IMG/VR virus record: IMGVR_UViG_3300006920_000103
Coordinates: 1-37,373 of that record
Direction: 5' to 3' (one strand)
Source: a virus
Length of the DNA stretch: 37,373 nucleotides
Shown here: positions 22,644 through 31,240 of the stretch, piece by piece
How positions within the stretch are numbered: the stretch's first letter is position 1
Layout: each line of letters opens with the position of its first letter
Made by a program: the position numbers and the translations under genes
Notes under the pieces: generated by a model
What the model saw: the letters and a program-made list of their open reading frames with translations, nothing else
Database searches by the model: none
Told to the model about the DNA's origin: nothing

Positions 22644-22668
22644 CACCCACCCATCGAGTGAGTGAGTG
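22644..22668 (-). other. long hairpin between head and adaptor genes
   Basis: CACCCACCC (22644-22652) and GAGTGAGTG (22660-22668) pair fully on the minus-strand RNA when G-U pairs are allowed, with a seven-base loop. A clear T-run is missing, so it may slow or process the transcript rather than end it. Confidence 0.4.
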
Positions 22669-22677
22669 TAACAGTCG

Positions 22678-22881
22678 TTAAGCTGTTGTCGTTACTGGAG
22701 TCCATGTTCCTGCTGCGTCTGTAGCGATGTACAGTCGAGTAGAAGATGATGAACCATCTGTTCGTACATAGAGTGAACCTTTAGGGTCTGATGCACTAGG
22801 TGCGCCAGCTCCTGTAGTTACCTTAATACCTCCTAGTGTAACGTTTTCAAATGAAGGATTTAATCCGTTTGCTACTGCCAT
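22678..22881 (-). CDS. head decoration/fibre-like protein, 67 aa
   Basis: Begins MAVANGLNPSFENVTLGGIK, then a short beta unit GSLYVRTDGSSSSTRLYIAT with end GTWTPVTTTA. Small proteins with a SLY.RTDG...LY....G.WT.V pattern are common in phage virions. Its position directly after the major capsid gene suggests a capsid decoration or head fibre; this is inference. Confidence 0.6.
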   Translation of the reverse strand: MAVANGLNPSFENVTLGGIKVTTGAGAPSASDPKGSLYVRTDGSSSSTRLYIATDAAGTWTPVTTTA

Positions 22882-22946
22882 ATGTGTTTCGTGTTACTCA
22901 TTAGTGAGAGGGTTTAAGGCTGAACGCTGGTGGGAACATTCAACCC

Positions 22947-22972
22947 TAAAACCTCCCACCAAGTGAGAGGTT
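22947..22972 (-). terminator. intrinsic terminator after the capsid gene
   Basis: On the minus-strand RNA AACCTCTCAC, loop TTG and GTGGGAGGTT pair over ten positions with one G-U (22950-22959 with 22963-22972), then TTTT. It would limit transcription downstream of the capsid gene. Confidence 0.7.
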
Positions 22973-22980
22973 AATAAGTG

Positions 22981-23835
22981 CTATGCGAGTGTGATGTCGA
23001 TAACTAGAGTAACTTTTGGTGCCCATAGTTTGAATCCTACGTAACCATAAGTTGCTACTTCCATTCCAGTTTTACCTGAAACCATCTTTTCTTCTGTCTT
23101 TGTTCCTCCTGGTAGAGCTACTGTAGCCATGTTCTTGACTCCAGCAACTCGGTGTCCTGCGTTAGTCCAAGTCTTTGTTCCAACTGTAGCGTCGGTGAAA
23201 GTACCAGTTCGTACAACGTAGATGTCTACTCCCATCCACTGTCCAACTCGTCCGTTGTTTAGAACGTTGTCAGCGAAAGTGAATCCGTTAGTTGCACCAG
23301 CTTGGTATAGACCAACCATGTCAGTGTTTTCAAGTACTACGAACTTTCCGTTGTATGAATCTGAGAAACCGTCAACTTGTGAGTTGATGTTAGCGAAGAT
23401 TTCATTAACGTTAGCTGCTGTAGCGAAGCCTCCTGCTGGAGTAGTGTATGTTCCTGTTCCGTCTTCACAAAGGTTGTTAAGTACAAACTCGTCAATCTTT
23501 TTAGCAACATTGAAAGCCATTTGCTCTGTTCGTGCTGCGAATAGGTCGAATTGTGTAAGTGACTCTTGGAAGTCGTGGATGTGTTCACCTACGATGAACT
23601 CGTCAGTTACAGTCAATACGTCATCAGTTGTAGTGAAGTCAGCTGGACTGTATGTTCCTGCAAGAGCTTGTACAACAACTGTTGGAGTTGAGCTGTAAGG
23701 AGATTGGATTCGTAGGTTGTTTGATCGGTCAACTGAAGTGATAGCTTCAGAAACCATAGCTCCTCGTAGAAGGGTATCTAGAGTAGCTGATCGGTATTTG
23801 TCACGATATACTCGTGCGGCGATAGTGTTAGCCAT
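22981..23835 (-). CDS. major capsid protein
   Basis: A 284-residue protein in the expected capsid position between the scaffold-like gene and the adaptor. It begins MANTIAARVYRDKYRSATLD and contains HIHDFQESLTQFDLFAARTE in a spine-helix-like segment, a P-loop-like YTTPAGGFATAANVNEIFAN, and GYVGFKLWAPK near the end. Its length suits a small HK97-fold capsid protein. Codon choice is more uniform than in its neighbours, as expected for a highly expressed gene. Confidence 0.8.
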   Translation of the reverse strand: MANTIAARVYRDKYRSATLDTLLRGAMVSEAITSVDRSNNLRIQSPYSSTPTVVVQALAGTYSPADFTTTDDVLTVTDEFIVGEHIHDFQESLTQFDLFAARTEQMAFNVAKKIDEFVLNNLCEDGTGTYTTPAGGFATAANVNEIFANINSQVDGFSDSYNGKFVVLENTDMVGLYQAGATNGFTFADNVLNNGRVGQWMGVDIYVVRTGTFTDATVGTKTWTNAGHRVAGVKNMATVALPGGTKTEEKMVSGKTGMEVATYGYVGFKLWAPKVTLVIDITLA

Positions 23836-23873
23836 TTTAAGGGTTAGATTAAGTTAATATAACCCACCAGTAG

Positions 23874-24407
23874 CTACTTCTTACCAATTCGCATCCTCGC
23901 TAGTTTTGCAATATCTGCTTCCGATGATGGCATGATACCCTTTTTGGCATCTGACATAAGTCGTTCATCTGATACTGTTCCACTTGATCGTCGCCCTGTG
24001 CCTGTGTTCACAGCCATAGCTGACTTTCGGATTTGTGCGTTCTCAGCAAGAGTAGCTTTTATGACGGTTGACTCTAGTGCTTTGGCAATGGAAATTCCTT
24101 TGCGGTCTGCATAGTCTAGAATCTCGTCTAAGTCCTCTTGGGTGTCAATGTCAGCATTGAAGATAGCTTTCTGGTCAAAGATAGATAGTTTCCCATCTGT
24201 CCTTGGTGCTGCTGCCTTCTCTGCTTTCGGTTTTTGCTTTGCTTTGATGATTGCTGCCTCTGCTTTCTTAGCGCGAGCTTCCCAATCAACTTCTTCTTCA
24301 GTCGTTTCATCTTCTGATTCGTCGTTTGATTCGTCAGTAGTTTCTTCAACTTCTTCTTCTGGAGTTTCAGTAGTCTCCTCTACAGTTTCTTCGTCGTAAT
24401 TATCCAT
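23874..24407 (-). CDS. scaffold-like protein, 177 aa
   Basis: Very acidic first 45 residues (DEETVEETTETPEEEVEETT), a helical middle rich in Lys/Ala, and a basic C-terminus ending LARMRIGKK. Acidic-to-basic helical proteins directly before the capsid gene are usually scaffolds that leave or are degraded in maturation. No protease motif is present in it. A leader of about 53 bases separates it from the -10 at 24467. Confidence 0.65.
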   Translation of the reverse strand: MDNYDEETVEETTETPEEEVEETTDESNDESEDETTEEEVDWEARAKKAEAAIIKAKQKPKAEKAAAPRTDGKLSIFDQKAIFNADIDTQEDLDEILDYADRKGISIAKALESTVIKATLAENAQIRKSAMAVNTGTGRRSSGTVSDERLMSDAKKGIMPSSEADIAKLARMRIGKK

Positions 24408-24466
24408 ACGCTTGGGTTATTTTAGTGAAGGCATTTTTATCTTCCGCCTACTCGGAACTTACTAAT

Positions 24467-24475
24467 ATTATACCA
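24467..24475 (-). promoter_or_regulatory. extended -10 promoter for scaffold and capsid
   Basis: On the minus strand TGGTATAAT, 59 bases before ATG 24407, just after the stop of the gene at 24479. No -35 is apparent. Confidence 0.6.
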
Positions 24476-24478
24476 CGT

Positions 24479-24811
24479 TTACTTACTACTGTTCTTCTTC
24501 GCTGCCTCCATTGCTGCTTCCAGTTCTTTCTCTGTTTGTTCAGCGATAACTTGTAGTGAACGAAGTCCACCCTCTAGGTGATTAAGCATAGTTTGGTGTG
24601 ACGCTACAGCTAGTACTCGGCCTTCAGCGTCTAATCCTTTAAGGTCTAGTCCAGCCCATGAGTCACGATAAAAGCCCACTGGTGTTTCTGATTCACCTGT
24701 CTGTAGGAGAATCTTCCGTAAAGTGATAAGACCTTGTTCGTTGTCTTTGAATGTAGCTTTAATCCAAGCTAGCTCGTTGTCATCTAATCGTCGAAATTTC
24801 TTTTCCACCAT
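24479..24811 (-). CDS. head-region protein, 110 aa
   Basis: A mostly helical protein beginning MVEKKFRRLDDNELAWIKAT, with an internal GFYRDSWAGLDLKGLDAEGR and a charged C-terminus ELEAAMEAAKKNSSK. It lies between portal and scaffold genes. No family is recognised. A role in head assembly is inferred from position only. Confidence 0.6.
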   Translation of the reverse strand: MVEKKFRRLDDNELAWIKATFKDNEQGLITLRKILLQTGESETPVGFYRDSWAGLDLKGLDAEGRVLAVASHQTMLNHLEGGLRSLQVIAEQTEKELEAAMEAAKKNSSK

Positions 24812-24817
24812 AGTGAT

Positions 24818-25078
24818 TTATTTTTTAGCTTTCTTAGTAACTGACTTCTTGATTGCTTCTAGCTCTATATCGTTTTCGTCAGGTATTTCTTGTGGTTCTT
24901 CTTCCACCTTTAGACCGTAACGAGCGAATAGGGCTTCTTTCTTTGCTGCGTACTTCGTCGGGTTTTGCTTCTTGTATGCGGCAATAGCTTCTAGCGCTGC
25001 TGCTTTGTCTTCCTTTGAGATTGGTGTGTATTCAATACGTGCCATAATCTTGTTTTTAATTGTTTGTAATAATTTCAT
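24818..25078 (-). CDS. small charged head-region protein, about 86 aa
   Basis: Basic and acidic blocks without hydrophobic core: KEDKAAALEAIAAYKKQNPT in the middle and a Lys-rich end. Three starts are possible: GTG 25090, ATG 25078 (MKLLQT) and ATG 25045 (MARIEYTP). ATG 25078 is chosen because GGTGGGGTGG lies just upstream. No family is recognised. Confidence 0.55.
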   Translation of the reverse strand: MKLLQTIKNKIMARIEYTPISKEDKAAALEAIAAYKKQNPTKYAAKKEALFARYGLKVEEEPQEIPDENDIELEAIKKSVTKKAKK

Positions 25079-25099
25079 AATTGGTTCCACCCCACCATA

Positions 25100-26923
25100 T
25101 TATTCTAGTTGAGGTGTACCTGGTGCTTCTGGTGCAATTGGGGCAGAGGCTCCCATTGATGCTCCTTGTGGTGCTGGTGCTTGTTGAGTAGTAGTCAACT
25201 CCATTGGTGAGAAAATGTCTGTCTCCTCTAGGATTTTAGCGAGTACAAGTCGTGCGTTCTCGATGTCTCCTAGCTGTGCAAGTTTACCTAGTGTGTCGTT
25301 GAGGTTAGATAGGATTGCTTGCTTATCTGATTGTTCGTTTGTGACTTCAATCTCTACGTCCCATTCAAAGCCGTCAAAGATTTCTTTCCATGTCTTTTCT
25401 GATAGTTCATCAGGTGCAAAGTATCGGTTGTCACCTAGTGACTTCATCTCACCTGCTACCTCTCGTTCTCCTTGGGCTGGGTTGTATGGCGCTGGTACTT
25501 GTGACATGTCGTCAGTCTCCAGAGCCTTGATAACTTTCTCTACTGCCATTTCATTGAATCGACGCTTTGCTTCGTTTGGGATATACAGTGAGTCAATCTG
25601 CTTGATACTCATGTTGTCGAGTGTCGCTACGATCTCTTCCTTGGTATCTAGTTGCTTCTTGATGTTCGGGATAACAAACTCTCGCCAGATTTCTTCTAAG
25701 GCTAGTCCCTTGTTTTCTGCCATTAGCTCGAATAGTGACAGTCCTTGAGCTGTGGTGATTTGTACTGTTCCTAAGGCTGTTCCAGATGGAGGTGTAACTC
25801 CTCGTGCTGCGTCTGGTGTGGATACAATGTCATTACCTTGGTTCTGCCAGTCAACTTTACTGTTCTGTAGTGAGCCGATGTCATGTGATGTGTTGGCGAG
25901 CTGAGTCAGAGGTTGGTTTACTTCATGGTACAAGATAGTACCGTTATCCAAGTCGCCTGTGTTCTTCCCTTGGTACGCTGGGTCAGAGGTTTGGAATACC
26001 ATCTTAGATGCCAACTCTAGGTGATCCTTGATAGCTTTCTCGTTATGGTTCACCATCCACTGTGCTTCAAATAGGTGTTCAACTGCACCGATAGACATTA
26101 CGCGACCATCTTGCTTGATGAGGTGAGCGATGTGGTATGGGTTCTTCTCTTGCCCTTTGTATAGTGTGAAGTCTAGGTAGTCACCGTCCTCTGTAGTATC
26201 AAACGCACAGATATGTACTTGCTGTACGTAGATTTCTTCATCTGCTTCGTTCTCAGTCAGGAGTGACTTCGGTAGTTCACCGTGAAGTTCGTATACCTCG
26301 ATGTAGTCTGACTTGTTATCTGACTTGTCGCCACCGATAGTCTCTCTGGCTTTCTTAGCATGTTCAATCAGCGACTCCACTTGGTCAGCTTCGAATAGTT
26401 TGTTCTTACGTAGTTGAGCTGGTGTCCAGTAGTGCTTCTCGATTACTGGATTACCGTCAAAGTCGATAGCATCTACAATGAGACGATTCCATGGTACAAC
26501 CTTAGCTACTAGCTTGCCGTCTTGTTCTACGAACTTAGACACGGCTGAACCGTAACGAGCCATAGCCAGTCCCCAGTCATTCAACCAGACACCAAAGTTA
26601 GCTTTACGCATCCACTCCTTGCTCTTGGCGTTGGCGAGCATCGCTGTGGTGTGTGATGATGACTTGGTTGACTTGATACGAATGTTAGATCGGTCAATGT
26701 CAGTTGCTCGATACCAGACGTTAGATGCAGCGGTGACGATATTGAAGAACGGCTTGTCCCGACCTAATGAGTCTTTCTCACCAGATACGTGCTTACTGTT
26801 GAGGTAGGCTTCAATCTTATCGATGTTTTCTTTAGGTGAGAAACTGACATGCTCACTGATTTGGGTATCAGAGTTAATGTAGTCTTGTTCCTGTTTTCGT
26901 ACTATGTCGAGTGCTGTGTGCAT
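25100..26923 (-). CDS. portal protein
   Basis: A 607-residue protein immediately after TerL, as portals are. It has a helical N-terminus, KPFFNIVTAASNVWYRATDI, a stem-like region (EAQWMVNHNEKAIKDHLELA), DAARGVTPPSGTALGTVQIT in the wing-to-crown region, and a long helical C-terminus with a Pro/Ala/Gln-rich tail. It should form the dodecameric channel at one capsid vertex. A leader of about 47 bases precedes the start. Confidence 0.8.
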   Translation of the reverse strand: MHTALDIVRKQEQDYINSDTQISEHVSFSPKENIDKIEAYLNSKHVSGEKDSLGRDKPFFNIVTAASNVWYRATDIDRSNIRIKSTKSSSHTTAMLANAKSKEWMRKANFGVWLNDWGLAMARYGSAVSKFVEQDGKLVAKVVPWNRLIVDAIDFDGNPVIEKHYWTPAQLRKNKLFEADQVESLIEHAKKARETIGGDKSDNKSDYIEVYELHGELPKSLLTENEADEEIYVQQVHICAFDTTEDGDYLDFTLYKGQEKNPYHIAHLIKQDGRVMSIGAVEHLFEAQWMVNHNEKAIKDHLELASKMVFQTSDPAYQGKNTGDLDNGTILYHEVNQPLTQLANTSHDIGSLQNSKVDWQNQGNDIVSTPDAARGVTPPSGTALGTVQITTAQGLSLFELMAENKGLALEEIWREFVIPNIKKQLDTKEEIVATLDNMSIKQIDSLYIPNEAKRRFNEMAVEKVIKALETDDMSQVPAPYNPAQGEREVAGEMKSLGDNRYFAPDELSEKTWKEIFDGFEWDVEIEVTNEQSDKQAILSNLNDTLGKLAQLGDIENARLVLAKILEETDIFSPMELTTTQQAPAPQGASMGASAPIAPEAPGTPQLE

Positions 26924-26976
26924 GTGTATTGAAGTTGTCCACCAACGTCATTTAATAAAAGAATTAGTTTGTCTAA

Positions 26977-26985
26977 ATTATACCA
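26977..26985 (-). promoter_or_regulatory. extended -10 promoter
   Basis: On the minus strand TGGTATAAT, 53 bases before the portal ATG at 26923, just after the TerL stop. Confidence 0.6.
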
Positions 26986-26988
26986 TGA

Positions 26989-28374
26989 TTATCTGGTATC
27001 GTTCATGTGTTTAAAGCTCTGCCCTTTTAGGAACTGTTGAGCTGTTTGTGCCGCTCTCTCTGCCCGTTGCTCTGACTGATGAGGGGATAGTCTAGCTGTT
27101 ATCTCGAAGTACATCCGCATTATCCATGTGTCACTATCATCTGGAGACCGACCAAGCATCTCCTTTACATCTTCTTTGGGTGTAGCGAATCTCTTACCAT
27201 CACCTTTACTGGCGTCTTGGTAGTATGGCAACTCTTGTAGTATGACCTCCTTGCCCTGTCCTTCCACTTCACTTGCAATCTTATGGTTGTTCACTAAGTC
27301 AGCCAAGGTGAAGATGCACTGTGAGCGCAGGTTTCTATAGTCACTGGTTAAGGGTGCTTCCTTGGTGTAGTGAACGTGAGGTAGTGAAACTATACTCTGG
27401 TCAGTCTTGATTGCAGCGAATGATGACTTGTAGCCTATGATGCCGTCTAAGAGTGGGTCATGTGGTAAATGCTCTCCAACACCAATAGCGTCCACTAAAA
27501 CGTGTGAGAATGGAATTTTGTGGCTCTGAGCCTCCTCTCTAATCTTCATCTTGATACCCTCACTGTTCAATCGCTCATACCCGACCCGCTTGTATTCAAC
27601 CAAACCTTCCCAATAAGAAAACACAGTTCGGTCAGAACCATCACCGGCAATGTCTACTATCAAATACTTACTAGTTCCTCTATCTATTGAGTTACTGAAT
27701 ACATCAACCAGCGCAGAGTAGTTGAATAGTGCGCCTTGGTCTTCGACATATTCAGCTAGATACTCTTGCTTGAATGTGTCGTATGCTAGTTCTGCTTTAG
27801 CTTTATCTATCTCACTGTCTAAAACGTGTGGGTTGTCGTAGCTGGTGAAATGAAACGTGCGGTAGTCGCTATCTTTCTCAGCAAACTTCTCTAGCCGTTG
27901 CAAGTTACGACTGTCACTCTTTGGTGTACCAATGAACGTAGCACTACCAGCGGTGTCAGTGAGTGCTGGTCTGAAAATCTCTTGCCACGATATAAAGAAG
28001 TCACGTAGTGTGTCCAACTCATCGAAGACAACATGGTGGAAGCGCATACCACGATAGTTCTCTCGGTTCTCCCAGCCACCGATGTAAATAGTTGATGTGC
28101 CACCCTCTGCTGTAGGTACTCTAATCTCTAAGCGTGCCTCATTGAACTTAGCGTCTATGGGTGACAACCTCCGCTTGAAGTCTTCCCAGACAATAGCCCT
28201 GGCTTGCTTTTGTGTAGGTGCTAGATACAGCACGTTGCGGTCATTCTTACTGACAGCACGAAAACTACAGTCCTCGATGTTGAACGCAGTCTTACCACCT
28301 CTACGTCCTGCCCTGATGACTTTGAACCGAGATGGTGAGTAGCCTATCTCTTTTTGTTTATCGTGTAATTGCAT
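26989..28374 (-). CDS. terL: terminase large subunit
   Basis: A 461-residue packaging ATPase/nuclease. Walker A RAGRRGGKT lies at about 21-29 from ATG 28374, Walker B is VVFDELD near 113, and the RNase H-like nuclease carries LIVDIAGDGSDRT, VLVDAIGVG and GRSPDDSD near the C-terminus. It cuts and pumps DNA into the prohead through the portal. ATG 28374 (MQLHDKQ) is preferred over TTG 28386. The start lies inside the last codons of the HNH gene, so that gene's stop overlaps TerL. Confidence 0.92.
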   Translation of the reverse strand: MQLHDKQKEIGYSPSRFKVIRAGRRGGKTAFNIEDCSFRAVSKNDRNVLYLAPTQKQARAIVWEDFKRRLSPIDAKFNEARLEIRVPTAEGGTSTIYIGGWENRENYRGMRFHHVVFDELDTLRDFFISWQEIFRPALTDTAGSATFIGTPKSDSRNLQRLEKFAEKDSDYRTFHFTSYDNPHVLDSEIDKAKAELAYDTFKQEYLAEYVEDQGALFNYSALVDVFSNSIDRGTSKYLIVDIAGDGSDRTVFSYWEGLVEYKRVGYERLNSEGIKMKIREEAQSHKIPFSHVLVDAIGVGEHLPHDPLLDGIIGYKSSFAAIKTDQSIVSLPHVHYTKEAPLTSDYRNLRSQCIFTLADLVNNHKIASEVEGQGKEVILQELPYYQDASKGDGKRFATPKEDVKEMLGRSPDDSDTWIMRMYFEITARLSPHQSEQRAERAAQTAQQFLKGQSFKHMNDTR

Positions 28375-28897
28375 ATTGCCATTCAAAACCCAGATGTCTC
28401 TTCCTCTTTCCTTTACAGCAAGACGAGATGTGACTTATATTAAATCCTTTTCTACCTGCACAAGACATACTGTCCCAAACACGCACCACCCCTCCATCTT
28501 TTATCTGCTCAACGGGAATTGAATGTATATTTGTTTTACCAAACTTACCCAACCAATGTTTAGGGTTATCTGTTTGAAAGTATCCAGTCCTACCGAGTGT
28601 CCTGTAAGCATGTAGGACATTATCGCTCTGAGTACACCACTCTAGGTTTGATAGTCTATTGTCATCCTTAATACCATTCTTGTGATTTATCACTGGGAGT
28701 TTATCTGGGTTAGAGATAAACGTCATAGCTAATAACCTATGTAACTTAAAGCTTTTTTTTTCTTTATCTCTACAAAGGTCAACATGAATATACCCTGATG
28801 AATGTTTATGGGGGGTTATCTTTTTAAATCTACTGAAAACCTCTCCTTTCTCATTTATCCAGTGACTTCCACTATAGCCTGGTATTTCCTTTCTCAT
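28358..28897 (-). CDS. HNH homing endonuclease (NUMOD4-HNH type)
   Basis: A 179-residue protein with an N-terminal NUMOD4-like part (IPGYSGSHWINEKGEVFSRF), an HNH core LPVINHKNGIKDDNRLSNLE followed by WCTQSDNVLHA, and a C-terminal DNA-binding part (WDSMSCAGRKGFNISHISSC). Such free-standing homing endonucleases insert between packaging genes. It sits between TerS and TerL, overlaps TerL by 17 bases, and starts after AAAGGTGG. Confidence 0.88.
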   Translation of the reverse strand: MRKEIPGYSGSHWINEKGEVFSRFKKITPHKHSSGYIHVDLCRDKEKKSFKLHRLLAMTFISNPDKLPVINHKNGIKDDNRLSNLEWCTQSDNVLHAYRTLGRTGYFQTDNPKHWLGKFGKTNIHSIPVEQIKDGGVVRVWDSMSCAGRKGFNISHISSCCKGKRKRHLGFEWQYAITR

Positions 28898-28899
28898 AT

Positions 28900-29184
28900 C
28901 TATCCACCTTTTAGAGCGCTATCAAATATTATCTTTAAACTTTCTCCGTCTACTCCTGAGATTTCTGAGCGCTGAGTAGCCTTACCAAACAGTTGGTCGA
29001 ATAAGAACTTAATCATATCTTTATCTGGCTTGCTCTCTCCATCCCCAAAGGCAAGCATCTTAGCTTCCATGATTAGTTGATCTCTTTCGTCACCGTTAAA
29101 AAAGTCAGTGACACGTAGTTTATTAGTTGTTCCCTTTGGTCGCCCATTAGGATTGTTGGTTTTGTTTTTTACAGTATTAGCCAT
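28900..29184 (-). CDS. terS: terminase small subunit-like protein
   Basis: A 94-residue protein with an AT-hook-like NPNGRPKGTTNK near the N-terminus, a helical middle (RDQLIMEAKMLAFGDG, DKDMIKFLFDQLFGKATQRS) and an end with VDGESLKIIFD. It is short for a TerS but has the right position and basic N-terminus. It should recognise the packaging site and hand DNA to TerL. Confidence 0.7.
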   Translation of the reverse strand: MANTVKNKTNNPNGRPKGTTNKLRVTDFFNGDERDQLIMEAKMLAFGDGESKPDKDMIKFLFDQLFGKATQRSEISGVDGESLKIIFDSALKGG

Positions 29185-29204
29185 GATATATAATCTATGT
29201 CAAT

Positions 29205-29213
29205 ATTGTACCA
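29205..29213 (-). promoter_or_regulatory. extended -10 promoter
   Basis: On the minus strand TGGTACAAT, 20 bases before ATG 29184. A TATATA run just before the start is a weaker alternative. Confidence 0.5.
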
Positions 29214-29283
29214 CATAGTATGCCGCTACCGAGGATCTGCCCCTCGTGTGTGATAGATAAAAAAGAATGGAGTCGTAAAATAG

Positions 29284-29389
29284 AAACAAAAACTCTATCA
29301 CTAGTGAGCCTTTCCCGTTATGGGCTGCGTAGGGCGGGTTGCCTACCGAATGTCGTATTGTCAGTACGATAGGCTATGGGTGTATTATA
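29284..29389 (-). ncRNA. candidate structured RNA upstream of terS
   Basis: A perfect TATAAT (29384-29389, minus) follows the methyltransferase stop directly. The predicted RNA starts near 29377. TACGATAGGC (29365-29374) pairs with GCCTA (29341-29345) and TCGTA (29353-29357) around a seven-base bulge; a weaker AGCC/GGCT hairpin (29307-29310/29323-29326) follows. A possible terminator CTC...GAG (29293-29308) ends in five U. The rest of the gap to 29184 holds CGAGG/CCTCG near 29238-29254 and no gene. No known family is recognised. Confidence 0.4.
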
Positions 29390-30610
29390 CTACTTTGAGT
29401 CTAGTGTGTCTATACGTGCTTTGGCAATCTCTATGTACTCTGCTTCCATTTCAATACCGATGAAGTTGTAGCCGTTTTCTTTTGCTGCTACCCCTGTCGA
29501 GCCTGAACCCATGAACGGGTCAAGGACTGTTCCACCTTCGGGAGTTACCATCTTGATTAGGTAGGACATGAGGGCGATAGGTTTAACAGTTGGGTGGTTG
29601 TTTGCTACTGGTCTATTTCTATCTAAACCTCTTGCTACATCTTGTGTATAACCCTTTGCATTACTCCCACCTGGTCTTAATTCAAGTCCCTCACACCCCT
29701 TATTCCTCTCGCTCTTACTTGCCTTTGCTTGGTAGATTATAGATTTGAAGAAACGAGATGCGTTGCCTGAGTCACCACCAATTCCGTCACCATTTCCCTT
29801 ACCCAGTATTCCGTAAATACCCTCTCTGTTCCCAGTATTCTTATTCCCCGAACCACTCTTCGTCTCAGGAAAACACTCTCTTACTTCTTCACTGTTGTCG
29901 TGGATTAGGTTTGCTGGGAAGCGGCCAAGAGTTTGACCATATGTCTGTTCTTGTTTTTGTCCACCAGACATTCTTGGGTCCCACCCATTCTCTGTTGGTT
30001 TTCTTCCGTGATTAGTCACAACATCCTCTGTCCCCACCCTACTCTCATCTATATTAATCCCACCTGTTCCATACTTTAAGACGTTCAGGGCTACTGTCTT
30101 TTCTGCTAAAGGTTTACGAGCCATACAGATAGGTTCATGTGCTGGTTTAAGAGCAGTTCCCCAGCCTTCCCATTCTGAAGTGCCTTTGGATGTATCAGTC
30201 ATTCCACCACCATATCCCTTGCCATATACTTTGTTTTTATCATTTGGGATATATGTAGATTTTCCCCTCTCGTTCCCCTGCAACTTATCTACCGCCTTAC
30301 CTATGTTGAGAGATTTCGGAAATCCGCTGCCATATACCCATTCAATCATATCTCTGATTTCAAATCCTGCATCTTCAATAGCAGTAGCCATGCGGTGATA
30401 GGTTCGTGTGCCTGAAAAAGACAAGAGGTGTCCACCTGGTTTAAGGACTCGCATCATCTCGACCCAGAACTCAACTCCTGGAACGCCTTTATCCCATTCC
30501 TTCCCCATAAACTCTAGTCCATAGGGCGGATCGGTTACGATAGCGTCTACGCTGTTGGCTTCTAACTCTTTTAATTTGTCTAGGCAGTTGCCATGTATAA
30601 GTTTAATCAT
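29390..30610 (-). CDS. beta-class DNA methyltransferase (N6-adenine or N4-cytosine)
   Basis: A 406-residue MTase with motif IV DPPYGLEF at 27-34 before motif I DPFMGSGSTG near the C-terminus, the order of beta-class enzymes. HPTVKPIALMSYLIKMVTPE precedes motif I. The middle third is Gly/Asn-rich and probably holds target recognition. DPPY is compatible with m6A or m4C. It overlaps NinG by an ATGA junction (30607-30610). Modification of phage DNA against restriction is the likely role. Confidence 0.9.
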   Translation of the reverse strand: MIKLIHGNCLDKLKELEANSVDAIVTDPPYGLEFMGKEWDKGVPGVEFWVEMMRVLKPGGHLLSFSGTRTYHRMATAIEDAGFEIRDMIEWVYGSGFPKSLNIGKAVDKLQGNERGKSTYIPNDKNKVYGKGYGGGMTDTSKGTSEWEGWGTALKPAHEPICMARKPLAEKTVALNVLKYGTGGINIDESRVGTEDVVTNHGRKPTENGWDPRMSGGQKQEQTYGQTLGRFPANLIHDNSEEVRECFPETKSGSGNKNTGNREGIYGILGKGNGDGIGGDSGNASRFFKSIIYQAKASKSERNKGCEGLELRPGGSNAKGYTQDVARGLDRNRPVANNHPTVKPIALMSYLIKMVTPEGGTVLDPFMGSGSTGVAAKENGYNFIGIEMEAEYIEIAKARIDTLDSK

Positions 30611-31140
30611 AGTGTGTCGAGTAGTTTTTTATAATGTTCTATCTGTTCTGTGTACCAGTGTCGGTCTAGTTTAAGTGACTGATGACGGCTTGCTTTCATT
30701 TCTTCTACATAGTCATTTCCCAGTTCTTTTTTAAGCCGTTCCTCAAAGTCTAGTGGCTTCCCATTTCCAAACAAGTTACAGCCAGCGCATTGGATTCTAC
30801 AGTTATCTAAATGCCATCGAGTTGCGAGGTACTGTCTTGATACAAAGTGACCGCATTGCATTGTTTTAATTGTCCCTGGTTTGTTGCACGTGTAACAGGT
30901 GTTATTTCCGTTATCGTCTGAGTGAGTTGTGCGGATGTATAGAGAGAAAACCTTGTCTAGCTCTTTTTTGAGTTGTGCCTGGGTCTTAGACTTCTTTTTA
31001 TTCGCTTGTTTTGCCACTTTAACGGCTTTTGTACGCGGTTTAGGTAATTTGGGTGCGGCTAGCTTCTTTTTAGCTAATTTTGCGGCTTGTGTGGCTTTTA
31101 CCTCATCGAGTGTTTTTTGTTTAAATCCGGAACTTTTCAT
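30607..31140 (-). CDS. ninG: NinG-like recombination protein (Cys-rich HNH)
   Basis: A 177-residue protein. The basic Lys/Ala N-terminus is followed by a CYTCNKPG...MQCGHF.SRQY...W...NC..QC..CN core, as in lambda NinG (Rap). DFEERLKKELG and HYKKLLDTL end it. NinG-type proteins act on recombination junctions. ATG 31140 is exactly at the predicted +1 of the extended -10 at 31147, so the message would be leaderless; an upstream in-frame start is not used. Confidence 0.85.
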   Translation of the reverse strand: MKSSGFKQKTLDEVKATQAAKLAKKKLAAPKLPKPRTKAVKVAKQANKKKSKTQAQLKKELDKVFSLYIRTTHSDDNGNNTCYTCNKPGTIKTMQCGHFVSRQYLATRWHLDNCRIQCAGCNLFGNGKPLDFEERLKKELGNDYVEEMKASRHQSLKLDRHWYTEQIEHYKKLLDTL

Positions 31141-31146
31141 GCTTTT

Positions 31147-31155
31147 AGTATACCA
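31147..31155 (-). promoter_or_regulatory. extended -10 promoter, leaderless
   Basis: On the minus strand TGGTATACT, six bases before ATG 31140, so +1 equals the start codon. This is the clearest leaderless case in the window. Confidence 0.75.
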
Positions 31156-31156
31156 T

Positions 31157-31240
31157 CTAGTGAAAGGCAAATGGGGAAGTCGTAGTGCCAATCTCTACTC
31201 TTCTATTCCCAAGCTGTTTGGTTAGGTCGCTGTCCCCCAT
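31157..31240 (-). CDS. possible tiny protein, 27 aa
   Basis: Begins MGDSDLTKQLGNRRVEIGTT and ends SPFAFH. Its ATG directly follows the stop of the frame at 31241 (TAAATG). It is the last of a chain of tiny frames between two transcription units. Existence is uncertain. Confidence 0.35.
   Translation of the reverse strand: MGDSDLTKQLGNRRVEIGTTTSPFAFH

Noticed and set aside
29185-29283. A tRNA gene in the terS upstream gap
   Set aside because: No T-arm TTCGA core, no CCA end and no cloverleaf can be built; only short hairpins are seen.
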